Shown here: positions 1 to 8,699 of the stretch, piece by piece
Numbering within the stretch: position 1 is the stretch's first letter
How the letters are laid out: every line of letters begins with the position of its first letter
NCBI GenBank assembly: GCA_902780985.1
Contig: CACZHN010000012.1
Span: 21,996-42,737, forward strand
DNA length: 20,742 bases
From: an uncultured Lachnospiraceae bacterium
Lineage (GTDB): Bacteria > Bacillota_A > Clostridia > Lachnospirales > Lachnospiraceae
Reading direction: 5' to 3'
Position numbers and translations under genes: made by a program
Notes under the pieces: model-generated
The model's database searches: none
The model's input: only the letters and a program-made list of their open reading frames with translations
Told to the model about the DNA's origin: nothing

Positions 1-78
1 TCAAGTGGCTGAAGAGGCGCCCCTGCTAAGGGTGTAGGTCGTTAACGCGGCGCGAGGGTTCAAATCCCTCCATCTCCG
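1..78 (+). tRNA. tRNA-Ser (GCU), 5' end cut by window edge
   Basis: The anticodon loop CTGCTAA sits in a CCC/GGG-type stem and gives anticodon GCU, for Ser AGC/AGU codons. A long variable arm follows, typical of class II tRNAs, then the T arm with GGTTCAAATCC. The 3' acceptor strand TCTCC with discriminator G ends at 78. The matching 5' acceptor strand and about ten bases lie outside the window. Confidence 0.93.
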
Positions 79-96
79 TTTTAAACATAAACACAT

Positions 97-168
97 TCCT
101 CGATAGCTCAATGGTAGAGCATTCGGCTGTTAACCGAAGGGTTGTTGGTTCGAGCCCAACTCGGGGAG
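97..168 (+). tRNA. tRNA-Asn (GUU)
   Basis: The acceptor strands TCCTCGA (97-103) and TCGGGGA (161-167) pair over seven positions with one G-U, and G168 is the discriminator. The anticodon stem TTCGG/CCGAA encloses CTGTTAA, giving GUU at 129-131. The T loop reads TTCGAGC. No CCA is encoded. It is one of three clustered tRNAs, probably co-transcribed. Confidence 0.96.
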
Positions 169-205
169 CTCGGTCTTCGGTTCATGAGGGCGTACAATAT
201 AATAT

Positions 206-276
206 GGCGACTTAGCCAAGTGGTAAGGCGTGGGACTGCAACTCCCTGATCATCGGTTCGAATCCGTTAGTCGCCT
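206..276 (+). tRNA. tRNA-Cys (GCA)
   Basis: The acceptor GGCGACT (206-212) pairs with AGTCGCC (269-275), and U276 is the discriminator, as usual for bacterial tRNA-Cys. The anticodon loop CTGCAAC gives GCA at 238-240, and the T loop is TTCGAAT. It is the last tRNA of the cluster and is followed by a terminator. Confidence 0.96.
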
Positions 277-284
277 CTTAGAGG

Positions 285-322
285 AAAACCTGTATCTGAT
301 GCATTGTCGGATACAGGTTTTT
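285..322 (+). terminator. Intrinsic terminator of the tRNA cluster
   Basis: A long stem pairs AAAACCTGTATCTGA with TCGGATACAGGTTTT around a short TGCATTG loop, with one U-G pair. It runs into five T residues at 318-322. It lies nine bases after tRNA-Cys and only 26 bases before the next gene. Confidence 0.9.
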
Positions 323-348
323 ATAAATATTAAGAAAAAGAGAAAACC

Positions 349-1518
349 ATGGAATTAGCACAGCTTATAGTAATACTATACATTATCGTAAAAGCCTGTA
401 TCTGCCTTCTGACAGAGTATGCGCTGCAGGGCAGAGGTCCCCTGGGCCGGTTGGGCAGAAAAACGAAGATTCCGAGAATCATCATTTATATTATGATAGC
501 ACTGGTTCCGTGTCTGGGAGCATATCTCCCCAACGGACCGCTCAAGTTCTTCTGTATGAAGTGGGGCAACATATGGCTGGGATTTTTCATTTACTACGGA
601 GGACTGCTCTTAATCCTGTCGGGAATCGCAGTGCTGAGGGCCGGACATAATAAAGCAAAGAAAAGATATCTGGTGGGATATGCATTTGTCATTGCATTCT
701 GGGCAGGACTTATCATAAATGTATATGGTCTGCATCATGCGCAGCAGCCGAAGGTGGAGAACTATTCTATAGACATTTCCGAAGGAGAGGAAAGACATCT
801 GAAGATAGTTCTGATCGCGGACCTGCATCTCAGCGTGAATTCTTATCCGGAAACCACTGAAAAGATGGTTGAGATGGTAAATGCATGCGAGCCGGACATT
901 ATTCTGGTGGGCGGTGACATTTTCACCAGTACCTACGCAGGACTGTCGGATCCGGACAGATATGCGGCGGCGCTCAGCTCAATGAAAGCAAAGTACGGAG
1001 TTTATGCCGTAGCCGGAAATCATGATGTTGAGGAAAGCCTCTTCGGAGGATTTGCCATATCGCCTTATACGGAAGCATTTCGAACAGAGGAAATGGACAA
1101 CTTCTTTAAGGATGCGGGATTCAACATGCTTTACGATGAAGCGGTTCAGATAGGCGATACGGGACTTACGCTGGTGGGACGAATCGATGAGGAGAAGGCC
1201 GGAGACGGAACGAAGGATCGTCTCAGCGCCGAAGAACTGCTGAAGGGAATCGAGGGACAGGTTCTGGTTCTGGAACATGAGCCGAAGGAATATAAGGATC
1301 TTTCTGCGGCGGGAGCTGATCTGGTCCTGTCGGGACATACACATAACGGACAGATCTTTCCGGGTAACTTCGTGGTACCGTTCTTCAATGAAAACGGATA
1401 CGGAGTGAAGGAAGTTTATAATATGAAAACTATGGTAACAGCGGGTGTCGGATTTTATGGGGCGCCTATAAGGGTAGGAACCGACAGTGAGATCTCGGTC
1501 ATAGATCTGACTTATTAA
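349..1518 (+). CDS. Membrane-anchored metallophosphoesterase (YkuE-like)
   Basis: This is a 389-residue calcineurin-like phosphoesterase behind an N-terminal membrane region. Hydrophobic segments lie near residues 4-22, 43-60, 75-95 and 108-127. The catalytic domain follows with the family's metal ligands in order: D158-x-H160, GGD (188-190), GNHD (223-226), H310, and GHTHNGQ starting at G329. Family members split phosphate esters with a two-metal centre; the Bacillus homologue YkuE is envelope-associated, but the substrate here cannot be read from the sequence. The ribosome site before ATG349 is weak (purine-rich AGAGAAA), yet the membrane segments support this start. I see no clear promoter between the tRNA terminator and the ATG. 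The next gene starts 15 bases after the stop, so the two are probably an operon. Confidence 0.9.
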   Translation: MELAQLIVILYIIVKACICLLTEYALQGRGPLGRLGRKTKIPRIIIYIMIALVPCLGAYLPNGPLKFFCMKWGNIWLGFFIYYGGLLLILSGIAVLRAGHNKAKKRYLVGYAFVIAFWAGLIINVYGLHHAQQPKVENYSIDISEGEERHLKIVLIADLHLSVNSYPETTEKMVEMVNACEPDIILVGGDIFTSTYAGLSDPDRYAAALSSMKAKYGVYAVAGNHDVEESLFGGFAISPYTEAFRTEEMDNFFKDAGFNMLYDEAVQIGDTGLTLVGRIDEEKAGDGTKDRLSAEELLKGIEGQVLVLEHEPKEYKDLSAAGADLVLSGHTHNGQIFPGNFVVPFFNENGYGVKEVYNMKTMVTAGVGFYGAPIRVGTDSEISVIDLTY

Positions 1519-1533
1519 TGAGGGGACAAATCG

Positions 1534-3234
1534 ATGGAGAAGGTTAAGGAAGCAAAGATTAAAGAAACTCATAAAGAAAAAAAAGAGAGGAAGAAGGCTG
1601 AAAAGGCTGAACGCAAAAGAGTCGTAAATGTCAACTTTATAGACATGTATAAAGTTACATGGAAGACCGTATTCGGCAACGGATTCAAGTCCTGGCTCGT
1701 GCTGGCGGTAGTTGCGGTGTTCTTCTCCATAATCAGTTTCAGATATTCGATTTCGGGAAATATTCTGGACGAAGGCGATTCCCTGCTGGGTCTCGTAAAT
1801 AACGTATCGGAAGATAACGAAGCCATATTGAGAAATTACATAGAAGGAACGAAGATAGGCGGAGTTCTTAACGAAATGGAACCCGGAATATCCGACTTTA
1901 TCATAAGCGTTATTTCCGAGAAGGCCGGACTGATAGTTCAGGTGCTGTGCAAAAATGCGGAATATGTAAAACGTAATTCCGGAGAAGTGTTTGTATTTTC
2001 TATTATAGTGTCGGTTCTGGTAACGCTTATATCATTTCTCTTAAGATCTGTTTCCGATGTGGGACAGGTAAGATTTATTACGGAAAACCGATATCAGAAG
2101 GTTGCCAGGTTCAGAAGACTGCTGGCTCCTTACGGAAAAGGCCAGTTTTTCCATATTTTCTGGATATATATTCGGTATCAGTTATCTCTGTTTCTCTGGA
2201 GCATAACCGTAATCGGTTATTTCGTAAAGGCTTATCAGTATAAGATGGTTCCGTATCTTCTGGCGGAAAATCCGACGCTTACCTGGAAGCAGGTTAAGAA
2301 GATCTCATCCCAGATGACAAAGGGATATAAGTTTAAGATGTTTCTTATGGAGATTACGATAATTCCTATATGGCTCCTTCAGATGGTAGTTATCGTAGGT
2401 TCTCTTATCGGAATTCCTTTCATCATGCAGCTGGATGCTGAGTGGTATGCAAGACTGAGACGTCGACAGGATATCGACAGGAGCGCATTTATCGAGCCGA
2501 TATTCGACGGAGACGCTTATGTGGTAACTCATACCGAGAAGAAAGAGATGAAGGCTCTTATCAAGCAGGCTGAGACCAAGGAAGAAAAGGCTGCTCTCAG
2601 AAAAGAACTCAGAGCTAAGACGAAGGAAGATAACAAGGTTTATCATGAGTATGTTATGCCGGATATCCTTATAGAAGTAACCAATTTCGATGAGGCCGAT
2701 AAGTACAAGGTTACGGACTTTATCGTAATGTTCTTTGCATTCTGCCTTGTGGGATGGTTATGGGAGGTCGGACTTCATGTAGTCCGGGATCACGCATTTG
2801 TAAACCGAGGCATGATGTACGGACCGTGGATCCCTATATACGGTTTCGGAGGAGTATTCATCATATTCTTCCTGAACAGATTTAAGAACAATAAGATTAA
2901 GCTGATCATTTTTACCATGATACTCTGCGGAATCCTGGAGTATCTCACCAGTTTCGTTCTGGACTATGCCATGAATGCTTCTTACTGGGATTATAAGGAT
3001 CTTTCATTCAACCTTAACGGAAGAATATGTCTTGCGGGACTTGCCGCATTTGCCGCAGGCGGATTTGCGGGAATATATGTTATCGGACCGGCTATCAAGG
3101 GCAAACTTGAGAAGTTCGGAAAGAAGAGAACGGTCATTCTTTGTACTGTTCTTGTGGTTGCATTTTTAATTGACTTTATATGCTGTCAGATCTTTGGATC
3201 CAACTCGGGAGCCGGAGTCGGCGGAACGATATAA
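1534..3234 (+). CDS. DUF975-like plus PF06541 (CmpB-type) polytopic membrane protein
   Basis: This 566-residue protein looks like two membrane modules joined together. Residues 1-30 are a Lys/Glu-rich cytosolic head. Residues of about 35-310 resemble DUF975, a family of integral membrane proteins, with the typical central stretch MVPYLLAENPTLTWKQVKK. A charged Lys/Glu-rich linker of probable helix follows (about 335-370). The C-terminal part, about 393-545, matches the PF06541 'putative ABC-transporter type IV' pattern: VGWLWEV, GMMYGPWIPIYGFGG, LEYLTSF and WDYKDLSFNLNGRI. No ATPase is encoded beside it and its function is unknown. AGGGGAC at 1520-1526 serves as ribosome site, and the gene follows the phosphoesterase by 15 bases. 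It ends against a GGGGACGG palindrome. Confidence 0.8.
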   Translation: MEKVKEAKIKETHKEKKERKKAEKAERKRVVNVNFIDMYKVTWKTVFGNGFKSWLVLAVVAVFFSIISFRYSISGNILDEGDSLLGLVNNVSEDNEAILRNYIEGTKIGGVLNEMEPGISDFIISVISEKAGLIVQVLCKNAEYVKRNSGEVFVFSIIVSVLVTLISFLLRSVSDVGQVRFITENRYQKVARFRRLLAPYGKGQFFHIFWIYIRYQLSLFLWSITVIGYFVKAYQYKMVPYLLAENPTLTWKQVKKISSQMTKGYKFKMFLMEITIIPIWLLQMVVIVGSLIGIPFIMQLDAEWYARLRRRQDIDRSAFIEPIFDGDAYVVTHTEKKEMKALIKQAETKEEKAALRKELRAKTKEDNKVYHEYVMPDILIEVTNFDEADKYKVTDFIVMFFAFCLVGWLWEVGLHVVRDHAFVNRGMMYGPWIPIYGFGGVFIIFFLNRFKNNKIKLIIFTMILCGILEYLTSFVLDYAMNASYWDYKDLSFNLNGRICLAGLAAFAAGGFAGIYVIGPAIKGKLEKFGKKRTVILCTVLVVAFLIDFICCQIFGSNSGAGVGGTI

Positions 3235-3237
3235 AAC

Positions 3238-3291
3238 GGAACTCGGGGACGGGGGGCGCGTAGTCTTACGCGACCCCCGTCCCCGAGTTTC
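3238..3291. repeat. GGGGACGG-family palindrome, copy A (probable bidirectional terminator)
   Basis: Two 25-base arms (3238-3262 and 3267-3291) are complementary except at two positions, around a GTCT loop. The core is ACTCGGGGACGGGGG. It fills the gap between converging genes that stop at 3234 (+) and 3293 (-). The stem is GC-rich enough to block transcription from both sides, although no long T run follows. The same core recurs near 12100 and 20670, so this is a dispersed repeat and not only a terminator. Confidence 0.88.
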
Positions 3292-3292
3292 A

Positions 3293-4117
3293 TCATGATC
3301 CGGTTCCGTTGTATTTTTTAGCTCCGAGCATCCAGAATTTGTAGCTAAGCCAGAAGAAGATGATGCCTATGACCGGTGACAGTATCGACAGGAGCGGGAT
3401 CTTGTCGGGACGAAGTATAACGAGGCCCGGATAGTATGCGATAAACGCGATAGGTATTATAAAGGTAAAGAGGACCTTGAAAACTCCGTTGAAGATACTT
3501 GCGGGATACTTGGCATAGTCCTTGAAACGGAACATGATGACCATAACGTATCCCGAATTCTGTATCCAAAAGCATGTTGCGGCAGCGGCATTCATAATGG
3601 CAATCATGAAGAGGGATGCCGTTATGAGAAGTATCACCAGCTGCACTATCGTTACAACCGTAACGGGGATGCCTATGTGGATCCAGGCGTAAACAAGTAC
3701 GCCGATTCCGAAGGCAAGCTGTCCCAGACCCTTTATGTCGAAGACTTCGGAAATGAAGTAGAAGAAGATGTTGATCGGTCTGAAACAGTACTTTATGAAG
3801 TCGCCTGTTCTGACGGCAAATCGCAGGTTCCAGTTATTGTCGAAAAGACACTGGAGCGGCGTAAGCGCTATAAGCGAAAAGCCGTACAGGAAAAGCATTT
3901 CGAAATAATCCCAGCCGTTGATGGACGGGAAGTTTCTGAAGAGAATGTAAAATGAGAGGAACCCCACTACATTTGTCATGATCATTCCGAAAGTGGAAAT
4001 GATGAAGTCCGCACGGTAGCTCATTTTACTTTTAAGATCCTGGATCAGGATCTTACGATATATATGCATATAAAATTTAAAGCCGCGCTTTGGCATGGCA
4101 AGTAATTCGTTGTTCAT
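3293..4117 (-). CDS. ABC-2 type permease, PF06182 (viologen-exporter-like) family
   Basis: This 274-residue polytopic protein has about six hydrophobic segments and no ATP-binding motifs. It starts with a short basic cytosolic stretch, then has the layout of the PF06182 permeases (formerly DUF990), which form exporters with a NatA-like ATPase. Its start lies two bases after the stop of the upstream permease gene, with GGAGG just before it, so it is translated as the third gene of the minus-strand operon. The pair of related but non-identical permeases suggests a heterodimeric channel. The substrate is unknown; KEGG names this family after viologen exporters, but that does not prove the same substrate. 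The stop abuts palindrome copy A. Confidence 0.87.
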   Translation of the reverse strand: MNNELLAMPKRGFKFYMHIYRKILIQDLKSKMSYRADFIISTFGMIMTNVVGFLSFYILFRNFPSINGWDYFEMLFLYGFSLIALTPLQCLFDNNWNLRFAVRTGDFIKYCFRPINIFFYFISEVFDIKGLGQLAFGIGVLVYAWIHIGIPVTVVTIVQLVILLITASLFMIAIMNAAAATCFWIQNSGYVMVIMFRFKDYAKYPASIFNGVFKVLFTFIIPIAFIAYYPGLVILRPDKIPLLSILSPVIGIIFFWLSYKFWMLGAKKYNGTGS

Positions 4118-4119
4118 GA

Positions 4120-4929
4120 TCAGCCTCCGTTAACAGTGATTCTTTTGATGGAGAAGTTCCAGAATGCGCGGGCGCCCAGTCCCAGGATCACGCACCAAAC
4201 AAACTGAAATGCGATGTTAAGCCACATTCCGGAATCGGGAGTATATCCCGGCTTCTGCAGGAGAATGTTAAGCGGTGTATCGTAGATACAGCGGAAAGGC
4301 ATAAATTCTACTGCTTTCCGAAGGGCTTCCGGGAAAAATGCCAGCGGAATCGTAGCTCCCGAAAGCAGCAGAACGATGCTTTCCTTTACAATGTTTATGC
4401 CCCAGGTGGATTCGGTGTACAGGCAGATAGTGGATACCAGCATTTCTATATAGAAGTTAACAAGTAAAGCCAGTACAACCGCAATCACAAAGTATAACAG
4501 ATTGATTCCCAGGTGGATCGCGCCGTGGGTGATGACGTAGACCACAATAAAGGTGGGGAGAAAGGTCATAAAGAAGGTTACCATATTATGACCGAAATAA
4601 GAGAAAAACAGGAATCTTCTGTAATTCAGGGGCTTCAGTAAATCAAGTATTATAGATCCGGATTTGATGGATCTGCTCATGTCCCAGACTATATACATTT
4701 CCAGGAAGTTAAAGAGTGCAGTGGCAAGGACCAGATATATGATGGTGTCCGTAAATGTCATGCCGTTTACCACCTGTGAATCCGATGAAGCAAAGATTGC
4801 TTTCCACAGATAATAGACGAGAGTCAGATATATCAGATTTCCGAATATTGTTACAAAGGTTCCCAGCCTGTACTGCAGCTCCGACATGATGCCGCCTCGG
4901 GTGAGAGCCATATATTTCCTTAAACTCAT
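4120..4929 (-). CDS. ABC-2 type permease, PF06182 family (first permease)
   Basis: This is a 269-residue membrane protein with six likely membrane helices, including YRLGTFVTIFGNLIYLTLVY near the N terminus. It is similar in size and layout to the permease encoded next. It overlaps the stop of the upstream ATPase gene by four bases (ATGA, 4926-4929), a standard translational coupling, and is preceded by AAGGAG inside the ATPase gene. Together with the ATPase and the following permease it should form an ABC-2 exporter in the cytoplasmic membrane. No substrate-binding protein is encoded nearby, which fits export rather than uptake. Confidence 0.87.
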   Translation of the reverse strand: MSLRKYMALTRGGIMSELQYRLGTFVTIFGNLIYLTLVYYLWKAIFASSDSQVVNGMTFTDTIIYLVLATALFNFLEMYIVWDMSRSIKSGSIILDLLKPLNYRRFLFFSYFGHNMVTFFMTFLPTFIVVYVITHGAIHLGINLLYFVIAVVLALLVNFYIEMLVSTICLYTESTWGINIVKESIVLLLSGATIPLAFFPEALRKAVEFMPFRCIYDTPLNILLQKPGYTPDSGMWLNIAFQFVWCVILGLGARAFWNFSIKRITVNGG

Positions 4930-5882
4930 TTGGTTTCTCCTTCGTATATCTTTTTGATAACTTCTTCTGTGGATATCTCTTCAAGCTTGATATCAAGGAT
5001 CTTTCCCTTTTTCTGATGCTCGGCAATGACGCTCATAACGTCGGTCTTCGACTCGTCGATGATGGTCTCTTCCCACACATCTCCCGGAAGTCTGAGACGG
5101 AGCGTACGGTAAGAACCGAAGTAGGTCTTCAGATGTTCGATGTCATTGTCGTAGATCATCTTGCCATGGTCGATGATGACAATTCTCTCGCACAGCGCAT
5201 CCACATCGCCCATGTCGTGGGTGGTAAGGATTACCGTGGTGCCCTTTCTCTCGTTAAGACCTTTGATAAGATCTCTGATCTTCGCCTTCATGGATACGTC
5301 CAGACCGATGGTCGGCTCATCCAGGAATACGATCTTCGGGTTGTGAAGGAATGCAGCCAGGATATCACTGAGGGTTCTCTGTCCCAGTGACATCTGACGC
5401 ACTGCCTTATGTAAGAGAGGTTCTATATCGACAAGACTTTTGTATAAGTCCAGCATTTCCTTATAGTCTTTTTCGGGAATGAGGTAAATGTCTTTCAGCA
5501 GGTTAAATGATTCGATAAGCGGAAGGTCCCACCAGAGCTGACTTCTCTGGCCGAAGACTACGCCGATGTTCTCTGCATTTCTCGTTCTGTTCTTATAAGG
5601 AACGAATCCGTTTACCTGAAGCTGTCCGCGGGTCGGCTCGAGAACTCCCGACATCATTTTGATGGTGGTGGACTTTCCCGCTCCGTTCGGTCCCAGGTAT
5701 CCGACGATCTGTCCTTTAGGGATTGCAATGGATATATCATTAACTGCAGTCACTGTTTTGTAATTTCTGGAGAAAAGATCCATCAGACTTCCCTTAAGTC
5801 CTTCTCTTCGGTTAAGTACCTTAAAGTCCTTGGAAATGTTATTCATAACGATCGCATATTCTGTAGAATTGTTATTTACCAT
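4926..5882 (-). CDS. ABC transporter ATP-binding protein (NatA-like) of the PF06182 exporter
   Basis: This 318-residue cytosolic ATPase energises the two permeases encoded after it. Visible motifs are Walker A GPNGAGKST (64-72), the Q-loop Q112, signature MSLGQR (164-169), Walker B IVFLDEP with D188/E189, and H222 in LTTHD. The signature is SLGQR rather than LSGGQ, as is normal for this NatA/viologen-exporter branch. About 75 residues follow the H-loop, a length typical of the group's regulatory tail. The start ATG is preceded by AAGGAGA ten bases upstream. It is the first gene of the operon and faces an AraC-type regulator across a 116-base promoter region. Confidence 0.92.
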   Translation of the reverse strand: MVNNNSTEYAIVMNNISKDFKVLNRREGLKGSLMDLFSRNYKTVTAVNDISIAIPKGQIVGYLGPNGAGKSTTIKMMSGVLEPTRGQLQVNGFVPYKNRTRNAENIGVVFGQRSQLWWDLPLIESFNLLKDIYLIPEKDYKEMLDLYKSLVDIEPLLHKAVRQMSLGQRTLSDILAAFLHNPKIVFLDEPTIGLDVSMKAKIRDLIKGLNERKGTTVILTTHDMGDVDALCERIVIIDHGKMIYDNDIEHLKTYFGSYRTLRLRLPGDVWEETIIDESKTDVMSVIAEHQKKGKILDIKLEEISTEEVIKKIYEGETK

Positions 5883-5918
5883 AAATTTCGTTTCTCCTTG
5901 TAAAATTTTATGAAACGG

Positions 5919-5924
5919 ATTATA
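5919..5924 (-). promoter_or_regulatory. -10 box of the exporter operon promoter
   Basis: On the minus strand this reads TATAAT, a perfect -10 hexamer, 37 bases before the ATPase start. The -35 position about 17 bases upstream holds only a weak match (TATTTT), so an activator may be needed. The divergent AraC-type gene next door is an obvious candidate, but that is inference. Confidence 0.6.
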
Positions 5925-5945
5925 CTCTATTAAAAATGCAAAAAA

Positions 5946-5973
5946 TAGACATAAATTTCCAAAGATTTATAAC
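5946..5973 (+). promoter_or_regulatory. Promoter of the AraC-type regulator gene
   Basis: TAGACA (5946-5951) and TATAAC (5968-5973) each match the consensus at five of six bases and are 16 bases apart. A start near 5980 would leave a leader of about 20 bases containing the GGGAGTGG ribosome site (5985-5992). The promoter nearly abuts the divergent exporter promoter, so one bound regulator could affect both. Confidence 0.6.
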
Positions 5974-5998
5974 TATTTAAAAAAGGGAGTGGAAAATA

Positions 5999-6928
5999 GT
6001 GATAAAAGAATATCGTGGACTTGTAAGAACCAGAGAGGACGGATCGGAGATAATCAACTACGATGATCCATCATTTCCTTCTTATATATACGACGGATAT
6101 GTGTACAGCGGATGCACCTGGGAGCGCATCCCGCATTTTCATAAAGATATAGAATTGATAAGCGTGCATTCGTCATGCATGGGCTATTCCGTTAACGGAA
6201 AGGAGATTTTCCTGGAGAGGGGAGATACCATTTTCGTCAATTCGGACCAGCTGCATTATTCCTTTGCAACGCCGCCGAGAGAGGGCCGCTACATAATCGC
6301 GGTGCTTCACCCGAGCATTCTCAGCTCCAACTACGCGGTGGAGGCGAAGGCCATACTGCCGGTCATTTCCAATAAGAAGATCCCGTACATTCATTTCCGA
6401 AACGGAGACAGGGACAGCGCAAGGATTCAGGAGCTCTGCTTCGAGCTGGAGAAGAAGTGCAAGGGAAATGAATTCCTGATCACCAAGACCTTCTTCGAGA
6501 TATGGGATATCATCCTCAACAGAGTTGCCGAGTCGGGCGAGATCGGCGGAGAGGATTCCATGAATGCGGATGTTCATAACGACATCCTGAAGGCCATGAT
6601 GAGCTACGTGGATAAGAATTATATGAAGAACATTACCCTCGGTGAACTGGCGGGAGCCGGCGGAGTCAGCAGATCTCTGTGTAATTCCATCTTTAATAAG
6701 TACACAAAGATGACTCCGATCGAGTACATCATGCACTACAGGACCAGAAAAGTAGCGGATCTGCTTCAGTCCCAGGACATATCCATGCCGGAAATCGCCG
6801 AACTTACGGGCTTTTCGAATGCCAGCTACATGGCGGAAACCTTCAAGAAATTCTACAAGTTTTCGCCGCGTGAATACAAGAAGGCCATCCGCCAGCAGGA
6901 GCCGATCCAGCCGCCGACAGAAAAATAA
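5999..6928 (+). CDS. AraC-family transcriptional regulator with cupin sensor domain
   Basis: This is a 309-residue regulator. Residues of about 40-110 form a cupin-like sensor half, seen in PHFHKDIEL (46-54), GKEIFLERGDTIFV and NSDQLHY. The C-terminal 100 residues hold the two helix-turn-helix motifs of AraC proteins: ITLGELAGAGGVSRSLCNSI at 212-231, and a second near 261-283 with ISMPEIAELTGFSNASYMAE, followed by the conserved FSPREYK. Translation should start at GTG5999, six bases after GGGAGTGG; the next in-frame Met is residue 61, inside the sensor domain. Likely targets are its own promoter, the divergent exporter operon, or the downstream AMP ligase. The ligand is unknown, but cupin-type members commonly sense small sugars or metabolites. 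Confidence 0.9.
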   Translation: MIKEYRGLVRTREDGSEIINYDDPSFPSYIYDGYVYSGCTWERIPHFHKDIELISVHSSCMGYSVNGKEIFLERGDTIFVNSDQLHYSFATPPREGRYIIAVLHPSILSSNYAVEAKAILPVISNKKIPYIHFRNGDRDSARIQELCFELEKKCKGNEFLITKTFFEIWDIILNRVAESGEIGGEDSMNADVHNDILKAMMSYVDKNYMKNITLGELAGAGGVSRSLCNSIFNKYTKMTPIEYIMHYRTRKVADLLQSQDISMPEIAELTGFSNASYMAETFKKFYKFSPREYKKAIRQQEPIQPPTEK

Positions 6929-6946
6929 TTAAAATTTTTTATCTAT

Positions 6947-6975
6947 TTGAGATTACAAAACAGATATGTTAAAAT
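6947..6975 (+). promoter_or_regulatory. Promoter of the AMP-ligase gene
   Basis: TTGAGA (6947-6952) and TAAAAT (6970-6975) are separated by exactly 17 bases, a good vegetative sigma-factor promoter. It lies just after the AraC gene, giving a leader of about 49 bases and independent transcription of the ligase. Confidence 0.75.
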
Positions 6976-7030
6976 ATAGCCTGTACCTTTTTTAACAAAG
7001 AGTGAAAATGTATTTTTAAAGGGGATAGAA

Positions 7031-8689
7031 ATGAAGAATAAACCATATCCATATGAAGAAGTATATGAAATGGCGAACCTGAAAGACATGATAGACGAGA
7101 AGGCGCTTACTCAGGCAAGACTGACAGCGTTCGTTTATCCTTGTGATACAGGAGAAATGAGAAAAACTTACTTTGATGTAAGAGAAGATGTAAATGCATT
7201 CGGTGCATGGATGTATTCCAAGAAGATCCGCGGCGGAAAGCACTGCGTGATCCTCGGCGAGAACTCATACGAGTGGCTCATTGCATTTTTCGCTACAGTA
7301 AACGGCGGAAATGTAGCGGTTGCCATCGATAAGGGTCTTCCTGAGAAGGAGATTCAGGATCTCGCACATATGGCCGATGCTGATGTTGCATTTATAACAA
7401 AGAGCTACTATGACAAGGTAAGCAAGAAGACAGCACGTAAGGTTTACGATCTGGGTGAGTTCGAGGAAATCCTTGAAGAAGGAAGAAGAATCCTCAGAGA
7501 GGGCGATACGGACTACCTCAATTATGAGATCGAGCCGGATGATGTAGCTATGATCCTCTTTACTTCCGGTACTTCGGGAGTAAGCAAGGGTGTTCAGCTT
7601 ACAAACAGAAATATAGCTTTCGAGATCGTACATACAAGTATGCTTTACAGACCGGAGGGCGGCGTAGTTGCGGCACTTCCGTTCCATCATGCATTCGGAC
7701 TTGTGGTTGGTGTTATCATGGTATTCAATTACGGATATCCGGTTTATATCAACAAGAGTCTTAAGTATGTAAAGAAGAATATGGCAGACTTCGGACCGCA
7801 GACCATGTTCCTGGTTCCTATGTTTGTTGAGTTCTTCCACAGACAGATCTGGGCTGAAATCGAAAAGAAGGGTAAGACCACTGCATTTAAGGGACTTATG
7901 AAGTCAACCAACCTGCTCCTTAAGACAGGTGTGGATGTAAGAAAGAAGACTTACGCTTCAATCCTGAATGCGTTCGGCGGAAATCTTGAGTATATCATCT
8001 GCGGTGGAGCGGCTCTGGATCCTATGTATGTAAAGGAATTCAGAACCTGGGGTATCGAGATCCTCAACGGATACGGCGCTACAGAGTGTTCACCGGTTAC
8101 AGCCGTAAACAGACCATTCTATCACAGAGACGGTTCTGTAGGTCAGCTTGTTCCGGGCATAGAGGCCAAGACTACCGAAGAGGGCGAGCTTGCATTCCGC
8201 GGTGAGCTTGTAATGAAGGGTTATTACAAGAATCCGAAGGCTACAGACGAGGCTCTTGTGGACAGATGGTACATGACAGGAGATCTGGGTTACGTAGATA
8301 AGGATAACTTCGTATATCTTACAGGTAGAAAGAAGAATCTTATCATCCTCAGCAACGGCGAGAACATCTCCCCTGAGGAACTGGAAATGGATTTCGCAAG
8401 AGATCCTGCAGTTCAGGAAGTTCTTGTATATGATGAGGACAGCAAGATTATCGCTGAGATCTTCCCTGATGAAGAGCATATGGGTGACGCTACTTACTTC
8501 GAGAAGCTGAAGACCAAGGTAAATAAGGGAAGACCTGCATATAAGCAGGTAGTAAGAGTAAAGCTTCGTGAGAAAGAGTTCATAAAGAACGCTACCATGA
8601 AGATCGTAAGATACCTGAATATTCCGGGAGCGGCTGAGAAGGCTGAAGAAGCTATCAGAGCTGCAAAGGAAGCAGGAGATAAAAAGTAA
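7031..8689 (+). CDS. AMP-dependent synthetase/ligase (acyl-CoA synthetase-like)
   Basis: This 552-residue ANL-superfamily enzyme activates a carboxylic acid as an acyl-AMP and normally passes it to CoA. Motifs are in order: the phosphate loop FTSGTSGVSKG (177-187), GYGATE (347-352), the adenosine-binding YMTGDLG (414-420), the hinge region TGRKKNLIILSNGENISPEE (431-450), and the catalytic lysine K524 in TMKIVR. GRKKNLIILSNGENI is typical of long-chain fatty-acyl ligases of the FadD15/AcsL type, so a fatty acid is the likeliest substrate. GGGGAT just before ATG7031 is the ribosome site. Codon choice is consistent with good expression. It is a single-gene unit with its own promoter and a downstream hairpin. 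No carrier protein or beta-oxidation gene is nearby. Confidence 0.9.
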   Translation: MKNKPYPYEEVYEMANLKDMIDEKALTQARLTAFVYPCDTGEMRKTYFDVREDVNAFGAWMYSKKIRGGKHCVILGENSYEWLIAFFATVNGGNVAVAIDKGLPEKEIQDLAHMADADVAFITKSYYDKVSKKTARKVYDLGEFEEILEEGRRILREGDTDYLNYEIEPDDVAMILFTSGTSGVSKGVQLTNRNIAFEIVHTSMLYRPEGGVVAALPFHHAFGLVVGVIMVFNYGYPVYINKSLKYVKKNMADFGPQTMFLVPMFVEFFHRQIWAEIEKKGKTTAFKGLMKSTNLLLKTGVDVRKKTYASILNAFGGNLEYIICGGAALDPMYVKEFRTWGIEILNGYGATECSPVTAVNRPFYHRDGSVGQLVPGIEAKTTEEGELAFRGELVMKGYYKNPKATDEALVDRWYMTGDLGYVDKDNFVYLTGRKKNLIILSNGENISPEELEMDFARDPAVQEVLVYDEDSKIIAEIFPDEEHMGDATYFEKLKTKVNKGRPAYKQVVRVKLREKEFIKNATMKIVRYLNIPGAAEKAEEAIRAAKEAGDKK

Positions 8690-8699
8690 GAGAATATTA

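Noticed and set aside
3238..3291. GGGGACGG palindromes read as phage attachment sites or as plain terminators
   Set aside because: No integrase or cargo is present, and the same core recurs in three places. A dispersed REP-like repeat explains them better, with termination as a secondary role.
3677..3955. Plus-strand 92-codon frame opposite the permease
   Set aside because: It is a shadow of the ABC-2 permease, with no ribosome site and no domain.
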